64,000 nt of DNA from Branchiostoma belcheri (taxonomy: Eukaryota; Chordata; Leptocardii; Amphioxiformes; Branchiostomatidae): the NCBI RefSeq assembly GCF_001625305.1, contig NW_017803865.1, forward strand, positions 443,621-507,620, given 5' to 3'. The position numbers and the translations under genes are program-made. Each line of letters begins with the position of its first letter. Position 1 is the first letter of the stretch. The notes beneath the pieces were generated by a model, which was given only the letters and a program-made list of their open reading frames with translations, searched no databases and was not told where the DNA came from. Below, piece after piece: positions 36,164-48,639 of this stretch.

Positions 36164-36623
36164 TTCCATACCTGTGTCAAAACGACGAAATGAATTCCAA
36201 AGAATGCCCGATTATAACGTTACTCTTAGATCGATATTCGACAGTCGAGGATCGATCAAAACAAATGGTCGGTCACAAAGATGGCGGCGTATCTCGTAGA
36301 ATCTCGTTTTCCTTTCTGGTTCAAACCTCCGAGAATCAACGAGACCAGAAAGATTTTAAGCCTTTCAGCACTTTTGCATGAATTTTACCTCCCATAAGAA
36401 GTCCTACTTTACCTTCTCAAACGATACCGGAGGCTAAATCATGAACAGGAGTTCTGGGACACTGAGTTGCGGGGAAAGAAATGGTAAAGAAATGACTCAC
36501 CGGGATTTTCATTGATCATGTGACGTTTTGACCCCAGGCTGACCTTTAAAGATGGCGGCCTCCATGGGAAAGAAAGTTTGTTTTCGTTTTACATGTGACT
36601 TTTATAGTTCCTAGCAAGTGAAT
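36164..36623. promoter_or_regulatory. Shared DCP2/NGRN head-to-head promoter with two YY1-like sites
   Basis: Only 460 bp separate the two start codons, which point away from each other. AAGATGGCGG occurs at 36278-36287 and again at 36549-36558, both on the plus strand. A compact bidirectional promoter is inferred; no TATA box is visible. Confidence 0.6.
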
Positions 36624-37880
36624 ATGCTTCCAAGACGTACCATCACCATGTTAAATCGGCTAGCGTGTCTCAGACTAACATCACGCCTACTCAATGTTCC
36701 CTGGGCCGCGGTGCAGTCTGGACAGAATGTTGAATCTGTTCTCCCAGCTGTCTTCTCAAGAACCTTTCATGAAGACTTCTTGGACAAGCGAATTAAAGAT
36801 CGGATTAAACGTAATCCTTTTGATGAGCCCAATGCTGGAGAGCTGTCACAGGATCTGGACAGGTGAGAATCAAATCATATGGGCAATCTGTGGTGCACTG
36901 AAGGGATTTGTTATAACAAAAATGAAAAATAAAGAATTCTTTTAATAATTATATATTATAATTATAATTGATGTACATGTAATATCTACTAGTTTATATA
37001 AAAACAGAAAGTTCTTCATTCATGTCCATGTTGTTCTTTTTGCCACTGTTGATTATGTGATTCATCATCATGCACTTGTAGAGAATTGAAGCGGAGACAA
37101 GTGAGTAAGAAGAAGGCCATCATTGGGAGAAAATATGGTTTCAAACCAAAGGGAGCTCAGCCCCGCTTGCTGACGTGGGATGCCATAGAACACATCTACT
37201 TCTTGCGAGCTGAATATCCAAAGGAATGGCCGCTGCAGAGACTTGCAGAAGGCTTTGGAGTGGACGTTGATATGATCATACGAGTCTTGAAGAGTAAACA
37301 CAGGCCATTGTCGTCGGAGAAGAGAGCACTTCACGATCAGCAAGCCCTGGCCAATCGCAGACAACTCGGCCTACCAGCCCTCCCTCCCATACAGCCTGAA
37401 CAGAGGATAAGGAAAGCTCTACCACAGCAGTTAAAAACAGTCCTGCCACAGACAAATCTAAAGATGCTGTCACCTGTCCAGAAGGAGATGGTACACCATC
37501 TTGGACAGATGAAACAAAGACTGGAGCAGAGATATCAAAGGGCTATTACAGCAGGGCCAGGGACTGAAGAAAGCAATGTTGTTGAAATTGAACTTCGAAA
37601 ACATGAACCACAACATCTTGAAGATGTAGTCAAGGGCACATGGAAGCCACAACAAGGCAGCAAAAGTTCTCGGAGTGGACACAATGTGCAGCCAGTAGCT
37701 GGCAGGGCAGACTCTGGTGGTGATGATGATGGCTATATGGTGGAAGACATTGATTTGGACTTGATACAAGAAAGATTTGAAGATATTATGGAAAAGTACC
37801 CAAATGTGGATGATGAGGAAGTAGTGGAAAAAGATGGCCAGTTCTTTACTAAAGATGGAGATTTTTTGTATAAAGTGTAA
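36624..37880 (+). CDS. NGRN: Neugrin (NGRN), mitochondrial ribosome biogenesis factor
   Basis: In mammals neugrin acts in a mitochondrial module with RPUSD4 and others that binds 16S rRNA and supports mitoribosome assembly. Two exons, 36624-36862 and 37082-37880, give 345 aa (human ~291). The N-terminus MLPRRTITMLNRLACLRLTS is Arg-rich without acids, as expected for a matrix-targeting sequence. The conserved core is LTWDAIEHIYFL, PLQRLAEGFGVDVDMIIRVLKSK (a helix-turn-helix-like segment). The C-terminus VEKDGQFFTKDGDFLYKV matches human REFFDSNGNFLYRI. The middle is a Gln/Lys-rich insert longer than in human. An in-frame GTG lies upstream, but the ATG at 36624 is used. Confidence 0.93.
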
Positions 37881-38768
37881 AAGGTGTATGATAATGGGCT
37901 TTGTCTCAAAGGCATGTCATCTTTATTGCATTATAATTTGAATGAATAGAAATCAGTAGAATCATACCATTGCTATCGTTGTCTTACTATGAGTAGTAGT
38001 CTAGAACTCACATGATATGTATCATTAGGAGTTTTCTACCAAGGCCCAAAATGTCTAATGAAAAACATGTTCATGTACTGTGATGTACGAGGGCAGTTCA
38101 GTGAAGGTTTTGCATCATTACAACAGTATGGCCGAAACTGTGTTTGAATTTTGAGTGACATAAAATGTCTAAGTACTGACTGTTGTAGCATTCAACAGGA
38201 TTATCACATTTCCAGAAAGCCATGTTACTGTACCTAACACTAAGCAAAACAAGTACAACACAAAGAGAATTTTACAAGCAACTGGAATTTACATGCAATG
38301 CAGACATAGATAAACATATCTTAGGCTATGGTGCAGACTACATTGCAGCATACCTCTCATGTATTCAAAACACTAGACTGTAAGTACAGATGTTTCAGAG
38401 GTGAGGAAGTTCCAGTCCTATAGCTCTCCCAACATGTAGCTCTTTACACTATACATGTATGTATGTCCTGGAAAGATGCATCAGTTCCTGTTGATCATTC
38501 CATTCAATGACATTTGCATTATCCCCTGGCTTTAATTCATTTATCTTATTTACAATTATTTTTTGAGGATTGGCCAAAAAGTAGTAATGTACATCTAGGC
38601 CCTCTCCTCACACAGACAAAGTAAAATAACATCTGCAAAAGCACTGGCTCTGTTAACAATGACTATAAAGTAGTGGTACATGTACAATGTATCATGAAAA
38701 GGTCATCTGACATCATAAACATTGAGCAGAGACAGTTTCCTCAGTATTGGTGCACTTGAGGTTGCACA
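37881..38768. other. Tail-to-tail spacer between NGRN and the LRR-death gene
   Basis: No ORF supported. Presumed overlapping or adjacent 3' UTRs. Confidence 0.4.
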
Positions 38769-41700
38769 TCAAATGTCCATCTCTTTTAAGCATGTAACCA
38801 GGTTGCCCATTCCCAGAGCCTGTAGATGTTTGCTGAGGGTAGCCTTGTCGTTGCGGCTGGGGTTCTTTCCCCGCCAACGCATGAAGGCCTGGAAAGCCAG
38901 TTCAGCTGTGTCTCCTTCTTTGGCTTTGTCCTGCATAGATGGATTCAACATTTGTAGAGAAATTCATGTGTGGTTGCCTTTTGATAAAGTAAATTTCTTT
39001 ATTTCACAAACATTGATCAATGGCAATAAAATTCGTACATCCAAACAAATACAACAATTTATGTACTTTTATGGAAAAAGTGGTCCTGTAATGACTGTTA
39101 CCTGGTATATGTGTTGAATATTTGATTTATTGCATGAGTGGTGACTGGTGATAGATAAGTACCTTTATTGCCCCTATGTTTGCCTCGGATAGCCCCAGTT
39201 CCCGAGCGATGGGTCTCCACTGGTGCGCCCCCACTCTTAGTGACAGCCGGTTAAAGACTCTTGGCATTTCTGAAAACAAAAGGTGAAAGAAGAAGAACTG
39301 TGTCAGCCTGGGTGTACTCTCCGGGCAACGACTAACACAAGCACACAGTCTACTATCTGTTACTGACAACTAGTACTTCACGTTATAGAGCCTACCTTCT
39401 GCTTCCCTCTTCTTCCTATCCTCCTCTAAGAAACAGAAGATGGCCTTGATGCCCTGCTTGCAGACGTCTTGCGGGGGGTAGACCAACTGTGGGTTCTTCT
39501 CGACGTTGAACTTCTTCAGACGTGTGAGCCGGTCTAGACATGTCGGGAGTCGCTTCAGCCGGTTCGTTCCAACGTCAATTTCCCTATTAAGTAAGGCGAA
39601 ATGTATCATTGCGTTATATGTGGAAGCAAAGGTTCATATAGAGTCAACACATATGTCACGCTACATTAATAACTTCAATTCACATAGTAAATTGAGATGT
39701 AAGAGACTTCACAAGGAACACACTATAATATGCATGTTAAAATGCAATTTACAAGCTACCAATACACAAGTCTCGGGGGGTAACAACTAACCTCAAGTTC
39801 CTAAGAAAGCTGATGCCGTCTGGAAGAGCTTCCAGTTTGTTGTGATCTAGGTACAGTTCCCTCAGGTGACGAAGATTTTCGATGCTGTCCGGAATGTTCC
39901 GGAAAGCGTTGCTGTCCAGACCCAGGACTCTCAACTTCACCAACGACCCGATCTCCTCCGGAATCTCAGTGAACCTCTCCCCTCCTCCCCATTGGCCCAT
40001 GTAAAGTTTCTCTAGTGACGTCAGGTCTAGGACCTCCTCCGGGAAGTCTTCAAACTCGTTAGAGGCGATGCTGAGTTCACGGAGATGACGGAGTTTGCCG
40101 ATGTCTCTCGGTAGGTACGCGAGGCGGTTCTGGTTGGCGAACAGGGTTTCTAGGTTGGACAGTCTACTTAGTCCTTCCGGGAACTCCTCAATCCTGTTCT
40201 TCCCCACCTTGGAGAAAGGATTTGTCTGTTTTAAAGTCTTAAAGAAAATGGCAGTTTAAAGGACATCATTACAGTTTACAGCCTCGAGGTTATTTTACGG
40301 AAAGATATAGTCTGAAAAGGAATACTAGTACATGTGCATGATGGCTAGTTCCTGAAGTCTACCTGTGTGAGGACTTTGTAATTTTACTATATGACATATA
40401 TTGTAACATATAACCTTGGTAAGAGCTGGTAGGTAATTCAGCGAACTAGCATAAATGACACTCACCGCTAGCTCTTTTAGATTCTCAAGATTGCAGACGT
40501 CGTCCGGTAACTTGACCAACTTGTTTTCCGACAGTCCCAATTCTTCGAGATTGCTCAACTGACCGATCTGTAATTCAGTAAAACACCGTTAAGATAATGA
40601 AAGTAGAGTAAAGAAATTACTACCTTGGTTAAAGGGATGGCAACCTTGATGCATTTAATGAAAAGAGGAGTAAATGCGACCAGAACACTGGTGGTGTTAA
40701 TAGTGGTGCCTCAGTGCATTTACAATTAAGACGATGCACAATGTCAAGTTTTTATCTGGGAATCAGTTAATGTTCAAGCGTCATGTAAGTGTTTGTAGAT
40801 AGACTGACCTGTGCTGGGATACTCCTCAAGTTGTTTCCTTCCAACCTCAGCACGAGGAGACTCTCCATCTTCCCCATCTCCTCCGGCAGGTAGGTCAGCC
40901 TGTTTTCCTCCAGGTTCAGCCTCAGCAAGTTGACCATCTCTCCTATTGACGCAGGCAGGGTCATCAACTTGTTATCTCTCAGCCACAGCTCCCGGAGGAA
41001 CAGCAGATTCCCGAGCTCATCCGGAAGTGACGTGAGTCTGTTCCTGGAGAGACCTAGTTTCTGTAGGTTCATCAGCAGACCGATGGAGTCAGGTAACGTC
41101 TCCAGTTGATTACCCGTCAACCAAAGTTCTCTTAAAACTTGTAAGTTAGAAATCTCGTCGGGAATGGACTGTAACTTGTTTCTGTCGAGGTCCAGTATGT
41201 CCAGTCCAGTCAAAGTCAACAAGACTGGCGGAATCTGCGGAAGACTGCAGTGAATGAGACTTATGTGCGCCAACTTTCGTAAGTTACCAACTTCGTCCGG
41301 TAGGCCTTCAAGTCTGGAGTTGTTCGAAAGATTCAAGTATCTAAGGTTTGGCAGTGTTCCTATTTCACTTGGCAACGATTCAAGATCATTGTCTTGGAGG
41401 AGCAGTCCCTCGATTTCCTTGATTTCAAAGACTTCTGGAGGGATCGTCTCGAGTTTTTTGTTGCTGAGGTCAAGAGTCAAGTAGCCATTGTCTGGATCTT
41501 TGTAAAGTTCTGCCCTATAGTCGACTATAACTGGTTCAGTCGGTTCCTCCGTGTCGTCTGGAACATGTGATAACGGTGATTCTCCCTGCTCGGCTTCAGG
41601 CGCGTCCTGTGGGTCGTCGGGCGAGGACGAACATTCATCACGACTGGTCTGGCGTCCCAACTGCGAAATGATCAAGACAAACATTCTTATTGAATTGTAC

Positions 41701-42037
41701 TGTATCAATACAAGGTGCCTCAGAAAGAAGAAAACCATCTTAAATTTGATATGGTATACCCTATCCTCATGATATCCCGCAAGACATTCACCACAGAACA
41801 TCGATGATATATCAAAATCCATTTGAGCATAAGGCAATGTTTTGGATACTCCATCTGTACATCCTAGGGGTGATGGCAGTTAGATAGTTAAGCTTTGAAG
41901 AAATGTTCCTACATATTGTAATTCAACTTAGTAAAAATCTAGACTCTTACATCATAAACATCATACTCTTGGGCTCGATTAAGATTGAGTAACGTCGTGT
42001 AGATTGCCATTATCAGTGTCCAGGGCATCATCATCAT
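38769..42037 (-). CDS. Leucine-rich-repeat protein with C-terminal death domain
   Basis: Seven coding exons (41951-42037, 40809-41660, 40466-40567, 39792-40207, 39396-39583, 39163-39269, 38769-38930) with matching phases give 637 aa. The start is the first of four tandem ATGs, in an ACCATG context, after an in-frame TAG. About residues 30-75 are acidic and Ser-rich. From about 80 to 480 run roughly 16 typical LxxLxLxxN-xLxxLPxxI repeats of the Ras-suppressor/Scribble-like type. They are followed by EEDRKKREAEG and a death domain (VFNRLSLRVGAHQWRPIARELGL, LAFQAFMRWRGKNPSRNDKATL, LSKHLQALGMGNLV). The W-x-x-I/L-A-x-x-L-G-L core is typical of death domains. The architecture is like LRRD1 or a PIDD1 stripped of ZU5/UPA; orthology is unsettled. 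Such adaptors usually work in apoptosis or NF-kB signalling. No signal peptide or membrane segment is clear. Confidence 0.9.
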
Positions 42038-42830
42038 GGTGTTTATCTAACAAATCAAATGGACGTTTCCTATCGTTAGTTTGTTGATTTATTTGGACAG
42101 GTCAACCGTTTGAAAGAACCTGCCCCGTGCGTTGGTGTACCAGTGATTGGTATCAAATAACCCGTTATTTATTGGACTGTTTAGACTAAATGTTCCACAC
42201 GAAATACAGACACCTTCTTTTCTACCATGCCTTAAGATACACAAAAGAACGCAAACATACTTCTTTAGTTTACACAAGGTTAGGTTATGGGACAAACAAT
42301 CACAACTAGCCACTCTTTTGTGACAAAGGTGTAAACTTAGTGTTAGTTTCAGTCAAACCCTCCCACGGGTCTTCGTTATTTGGCGGCCACAAATTAGCTT
42401 TTTGATTACAACAATACACCACCCTGTCCTTACCTACGATTACAGTTCTTTAGGTGCGAAGTTAATTCTTCGACTTCACAGTCTTTCATGTAGGTAAATT
42501 TTGATGTGTTTATGACCCCAAACAAGGGAACCTATGTTAGCTTCTATTTCCACTTAACACATATCATCTCACTTCCCTTACCGAAAACAATGTACTTAGT
42601 AAGTGGCAGCTCACAAAAATTGAAGTACATTGTAACGGGTACATTTATACCCACCGCACACTGCCCTAAAGAAGCAAACATAATGTCATAGGCAAGCAGC
42701 GATACTGCTGGCCCATGCTAGTATGGTAAGTACCAGATACCCGCCCGTGCATAGGTATGCACTCCTGGTTCTCCCCTTACCGGGCTAGTCGGCGGACTCT
42801 GGCGGGGTAAAGAGATCTCCTGCCCGTCCA
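42038..42830. other. 5' flank of the LRR-death gene and start of the duplicated region
   Basis: AT-rich upstream sequence with no clear TATA or initiator. From about 42718 to 43140 a minus-strand frame of 140 codons is open, but it has no recognisable domain (see rejected items). Confidence 0.35.
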
Positions 42831-44743
42831 CACGCAGACGTTGGGGACGTAAGACGTTCATAGTCATACCTCTACCCAGACAGTTCCGAACAACACTCCA
42901 CAGTTGAAGTGGCAAGGCTCGTTGCGCCTTGCACACTGTCGCCGTCTGAAAGACTACGGATTGAGATTTAGTGTAGTTCAATGGGGGTAAGAAATCCAAC
43001 CCTTGCGCGAACGCTATTGTTGGCTGTTCAATTGTTGCTTGGTTACGGGATAGGCTACCAGGTATCCGGTAACGCACTGTACCTGGCCCTGGCGCCGGTA
43101 AAGCTGCAGGTGTGCTGGCGTGTTGTAATTCTATGGTCATTGCTTAATGTAATAGTTTGGCCTTGTTTAAGATACAATTGTAATAAAAAACACTTCACAG
43201 ACAAAACAAATGGATCACGTAATTACATTAGACTACTAGTATTCAGTAACTTTACCATCAATCCACCGACTATTGTTACCTCTATAGTTTTCGAGGTTAA
43301 ACGTCTAGCTGTTTGTGATCTTTTTCCCCTATCATGAAAGGCACGATTAAACCACTATTTACTTTTAGCATCCAGTGAGATCGGTGCGACCTTACTACAG
43401 GAAAAAATCACGCCCTACAATGTTGCCAGCGAAACAATAACATTATTGTGAACTAAGGGTCAAATTCCACGGCAGCCCCTACCCTTGACCAAACAAACTC
43501 TATTCTTAAACTCCGCAACGGTATTCCGTGCACAAAGCAACAATAGTGTGAATACATGAACAGTACTCGCGTTTGCTTGTGTCGCGCATTATATTTAGTG
43601 ACACATCCATCCATAACACCGAATGTTTGTACAAATAAAAGGTGATCTGTTAATTGTCCCTGCTACACTGGGCAGGCGACGAGATATAACTTGACTAAGT
43701 GGCAGAGCATTTTGATTTGTAACGGTTTGACTCAAATGATGACAATGTACACACCTGTATGCTATTGATTTTATCTAAGTCCCCAGACTCCCTACCCATA
43801 CTCTTCATTCAATTGTCTTTACTTCAGATTCTGTCGCCATCCTTGTTTTAATTTGCACCAATACGTTGGCGATATAAAGTACAAGGTACAAGTGCCACTT
43901 CGAAGTCTCTGCCATGTGGCCTGATACATGTACATGTACTACGATAAGGTACAAGTGCCACTTATCGTAGTACATGTACATGTATCAGGCCACATGGCAG
44001 AGACTTCGACGTTAGCAAAGACTGCCGAAACTATATGAACGAGTGGGTAAACTAAAAGCAATTTTGATTTTTCCTTCTTTATTCTGCGGGCAATGTTTAT
44101 TATTATTATTCCTACAAGGACTGTTATTCCCAAACTCGATTCTATGTTGAGGTGCTTTTAAAGACAGAGAAGCGCTGGGAACACATTAAGTAGCCTTCCT
44201 CCCCACACCCCATAACCGCTCGGACAATTAATACGTGCACTGCATCTGAAGCAACTACGACATCAAGTAATAGGAAGTCGCACTGCAGTTTTCTAAGCTG
44301 TCACAGGACGTCACAGGTATAGGAAAGACTATCAGTCATCTTTTGACAGTCTTTCAGGTAAATGTGACTAGCTTTTCAAGTATTGTGTCTGCTTTGAAAT
44401 TGTTTAGTAGACAGATATGTGCCCCCGCCCAATTGGACCGGTTGGAAAGGCAGGTACATATTTGTTTTCTCCTGGGTTAGAAAATTGAAGCTTAAAGTAA
44501 CGAGACCTTGTGGATTAATTACGAAAACCACGGACCATTGAAATGCACAAATTGATATGCGAAATTCGTAAAAAGAACACTTTTGATTAAGGTAATTTGA
44601 ATCACTATACATATAGTTCGTATTGGGATCAGCAATGACGTCAACGGTCCATGCAGACTTCACACACGTGACCCATTGGCCTACATTCTACACAATAGGA
44701 TATTTACTAGTCTGTGGACCACAAACACCGCTGTCCCCGCCCC
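42831..44743. repeat. Left copy of a ~1.9-2.7 kb duplicated segment (haplotype copy 1)
   Basis: Aligns almost base for base with 44764-47457, starting at CAGACGTTGG and ending at CTGTCCCCGCCCC at the gap. Differences are SNPs, small indels (for example a 16-base loss near 45224 in copy 2), a palindromic insertion in this copy and an 859-bp insertion in the other. Probably the two alleles placed in tandem. Confidence 0.85.
43901..44008. repeat. Perfect palindrome, 48-bp arms and 12-base loop
   Basis: Bases 43901-43948 are the exact reverse complement of 43961-44008, with a 12-base loop. An 18-bp direct repeat (AAGGTACAAGTGCCACTT) sits at 43883-43900 and 43946-43963, bracketing the inverted piece. 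The other copy (around 45808-45880) has the sequence only once and not inverted, so the palindrome is a copy-specific gain. Confidence 0.9.
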
Positions 44744-44763
44744 NNNNNNNNNNNNNNNNNNNN
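44744..44763. other. Assembly gap (20 N)
   Basis: Twenty N bases; another N at 44781. Separates the two copies of the duplicated segment. Confidence 0.99.
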
Positions 44764-47457
44764 CAGACGTTGGGACGTAANACGTTCATAGTCATACCTC
44801 TACCCAGACAGTTCCGAACAACACTCCACAGTTGAAGTGGCAAGGCTCGTTGCGCCTTGCACACTGTCGCCGTCTGAAAGACTACGGATTGAGACTTAGT
44901 GTAGTTCAATGGGAGTAAGAAATCCAACCCTTGCGCGAACGCTATTGTTGGCTGTTCAATTGCTGCTTGGTTACGGGATAGGCTACCAGGTATCCGGTAA
45001 CGCACTGTACCTGGCCCTGGCGCCGGTAAAGCTGCAGGTGTGCTGACGTGTTGTAATTCTATGGTCATTGCTTAATGTAATAGTTTGGCCTTGTTTAAGA
45101 TACAATTGTAATAGAAAACACTTTACAGACAAAACAAATGGATCACGTAATTACATTAGACTACTAGTATTCAGTAACTTTACCATCAATCCACCGACTA
45201 TTGTTACCTCTATAGTTTTCGAGGTTCTTTTTCCCCTATCATGAAAGGCACGATTAAACCACTATTTACTTTTAGCATCCAGTGAGATCGGTGCGACCTT
45301 ACTACAGGAAAAAAATCACGCCCTACAATGTTGCCAGCGAAACAATAACATTATTGTGAACTAAGGGTCAAATTCCACGGCAGCCCCTACCCTTGACCAA
45401 ACAAACTCTATTCTTAAAACTCCGCAACGGTATTCCGTGCACAAAGCAACAATAGTGTGAATACATGAACAGTACTCGCGTTTGCTTGTGTCGCGCTTTA
45501 TATTTAGTGACGCATCCATCCATAACAGACTATAACACCGAATGTTTGTAAAAATAAAAGGTGATCTGTTAATTGTCCCTGCTACACTGGGCAGGCGACG
45601 AGATATAACTTGACTAAGTGGCAGAGCATTTTGATTTGTAACGGTTTGACTCAAATGATGACAATGTACACACCTGTATGCTATTGATTTTATCTAAGTC
45701 CCCAGACTCCCTACCCATACTAACTACTCTTCATTCAATTGTCTTTACTTCAGATTCCGTCGCCATCCTTGGTTTAATTTGCCCCAATACGTTGGCGATA
45801 TAAAGTACAAGGTACAAGTGCCACTTATCGTAGTACATGTACATGCATCAGGCCACATGGCAGAGACTTCAACGTTAGCAAAGACTGCCGAAACTATATG
45901 AACGAGTGGGTAAACTAAAAGCAATTTTGATTTTTCCTTCTTCATTCTGCGGGCAATGTTTATTACTCCGTGAAGGAGGTCAGGACCTCCGGACGGAGTG
46001 TTGTGAACGGCTGGTTTTTCGTGTTCGCAGTCAAACACTGGGTTCTCTTTGTGTAATCGGCACGCAATTTTATACGCCGTCTGCGGGCATGCCCGTGTTG
46101 ATGCACGAATGTGTATTTTTGCCGTTGCTGCTTTCGCGGTCAATGTAATATTGCAGATGCACCCCTACAATTACGAGGCAAATTGGAATGGTCCAGAAAA
46201 ACGCGTTGTTTGGAATAGCAGTGGGGGGGTGGAACTTCATGCAGACGTGCGGAGGGTCGATAAGTGGCACCATAGGTGTTCGCATTGTTCCGTACGTAGC
46301 ATTTCTGTGTAATTTGGCATGTGGTGTGCCATTATGCCCGTGGTGATGCACGTCTTTTTATTTTTACCCTAGCAGTTTTGATATTGGAGTAAATGCTTAT
46401 TTTTGAAACATCCCTATAATGTCGTTGAAATGGTTTTGCCCGGGTATCTGACCGGCGGCAGTAACACTCGCGCGTGCTGGCCGCATGGCCAGTCGCGCTT
46501 AATAAGTAACAGGCACGGTAAGACGGTGGGGCTGTCTTTGTTACTAGTGACACGACCATGATAGATAATGATAGTCCGATCTTTATATGAATGCAAAGAT
46601 TGTGTGTGTGTAATTAAACTGAACTTCGAACTTGAAGCACAGTATCTTTACACGCTCTAGGAGCAGTGATGGATTTGGGTCTTTTTATGTTTTATGGTTG
46701 TGACGCGCCCTCATTGTATTAACCGTTGCCTAATGTCTGCACAGTAGGTCTGGCGTTGACGCTTGGGATTATTTTTGTTGCAAAATATAAAATTTCACGG
46801 AGGATTGTCACCTATGGCTTCTTGTTATTATTATTCCTACAAGGACTGTTATTCCCAAACTCGATTCTATGTTGAGGTGCTTTTAAAAACAGAGAAGCGC
46901 TGGGAACACATTAAGTAGCCTTCCTCCCCACACCCCACAACCGCGTGCACGGCATCTGAAGCAACTACGACATCAAGTAATAGGAAGTCGCACTGCAGTT
47001 TTCTAAGCTGTCACAGGACGTCACAGGTATAGGAAAGACTATCAGTCATCTTTTGACAGTCTTTCAGGTAAATGTGACTAGCTTTTCAAGTATTGTGTCT
47101 GCTTTGAAATTGTTTAGTAGAGAGATATGTGCCCCCGCCCAATTGGACCGGTTGGAAAGGCAAGTACATATTTGTTTTCTCCTGGGTTAGAAAATTGAAG
47201 CTTAAAGTAACGAGACCTTGTGGATTAATTACGAAAACCACGGACCATTGAAATGCACAAATTGATATGCGAAATCCGTTAAATCAAAAGAACACTTTTG
47301 ATTAAGGTAATTTGAATCACTATACATATAGTTCGTATTGGGATCAGCAATGACGTCAACGGTCCATGCAGACTTCACACACGCGACCCATTGGCCTACA
47401 TTCTACACAATAGGATATTTACTAGTCTGTGGACCACAAACACCGCTGTCCCCGCCC
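44764..47457. repeat. Right copy of the duplicated segment (haplotype copy 2), with insertion
   Basis: Near-identical to 42831-44743 except that it lacks the palindrome and carries an extra 859 bp at 45966-46824. It runs on past the CCGCCCC end into unique sequence at about 47458. Confidence 0.85.
45966..46824. mobile_element. 859-bp insertion polymorphic between the two copies
   Basis: Present only in the right copy, within a (TTA)n run, so the target duplication cannot be told from the repeat. The left end can fold into an imperfect hairpin (CTCCGTGAAGGAGGTCAGGA, then CCTCCGGACGGAG). No terminal inverted repeats, poly(A) tail or convincing ORF. It could be a non-autonomous element of unknown class, or sequence deleted from the other allele. 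Confidence 0.5.
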
Positions 47458-48106
47458 CATCAGACTAGGATAAACATTAAAACTCTCGAATTAAAACATA
47501 GATTTACGAAATTTATTTATATAATTAGTTATGATACTATAAGACTCTGTACTGTTGTTCAGAAGCTGAAGATATATCTTTTGGAGGGGAAATGGCGATG
47601 GATTAAAAAAAACGTGAAAAGACGGTCAAACGAACTGACAGAAAACGCGAAAAGACAGTTATCCCCAGGATGGCAAACCCCACGTCATTTGACCTTAACA
47701 ACCATGACAGTATACATGTAGGCAAGATCAAGAACAATATGATCAAGGTAATTTGAATCCCTTTAGCTTGTACCCGTGGGATCAAAACTGACGCAAATGA
47801 CCCAGATGTAAAAACACATGACGTACATTATACACAGAATCATTTCCAAGAGCACCATTGTCAAACTTTTTTTTCGATTTGTCGAAAGAATTAACGTCAG
47901 CTTTCAAATTTAAAAGAAATGCGTTATCGAGACCGTCAAGATTTCAGACCTTTTTTGGTTCGTATGCTGCCCACTGTGTGCCGTGGGACGTCAGACATTT
48001 TGTTGGTGGAGCCTTTGTGATGCATTCCATCTAGTCTCTTTATACTTTACTGGACAAATTCCCGCGTGGGACTGTCAAAAGATGTAGTCTCCACCAGACT
48101 CCTTTT
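47458..48106. other. Spacer with dispersed repeat sequence
   Basis: No gene. A TCAAGGTAATTTGAATC block near 47740 recurs near 44590, 47300 and 56870, followed by similar sequence, which suggests a dispersed family. Confidence 0.35.
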
Positions 48107-48132
48107 TACGGTGGCCCGTAAGTACAGGCATG

Positions 48133-48300
48133 CGTGTCTGCGCACATACCTTCCACGTCTGCGCGAATACCTTCCACGTCTGCGCGAATACCTTCCACGT
48201 CTGCGCGAATACCTTTCACGCCTGCACAGAAAAAAACTTCCTCGCCTGCGCGAATACCTTCCTCGTCTGCGCGAATACCTTCGTCGTCTGTACAGAAAAG
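48133..48300. repeat. 21-bp minisatellite (ACCTTCCACGTCTGCGCGAA-type unit)
   Basis: About eight 21-bp units, the first four almost identical and the rest diverged. A 21-bp unit keeps frame, so the plus strand reads repeated LPRLREY heptads and the other frames stay open too. There is no homologue or splice support for a protein. Confidence 0.85.
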
Positions 48301-48639
48301 GGTATCTGGAAAAGATGGGCTAGGCTAGGGTTAGGCTATCTTGTTGGGCTTCCCTTTCTGGGCCCCAAAGGGTGTGCATGGGGGTTTGATCTCTAACAAA
48401 TTTATTACTTTTGACACAACCCCTCCCCTTCTATCCCCTGTGGGCTAATTACACTCACAGGAAAGCTTTGATATGAAACTATAATACTCATTGCAATACA
48501 GTAACAGGGGACAGGTAACAACTGTCTGGAAAAAAACTACTACTACGCTAGGTATTTACGCTAGTTATAAGGGCTAAGCCATTGACACTATATATATAGC
48601 TACCAAGGTACAACCAAACAAGCATTCAAGAATGAAGAG

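Noticed and set aside
42718-43140. 140-codon minus-strand ORF, repeated at 44.7-45.1 kb
   Set aside because: No recognisable domain or splice context; its recurrence only reflects the near-identical haplotype copies, so it is no evidence of constraint.
48133-48300. CRISPR-like array
   Set aside because: Units abut without spacers and the genome is eukaryotic; a minisatellite.
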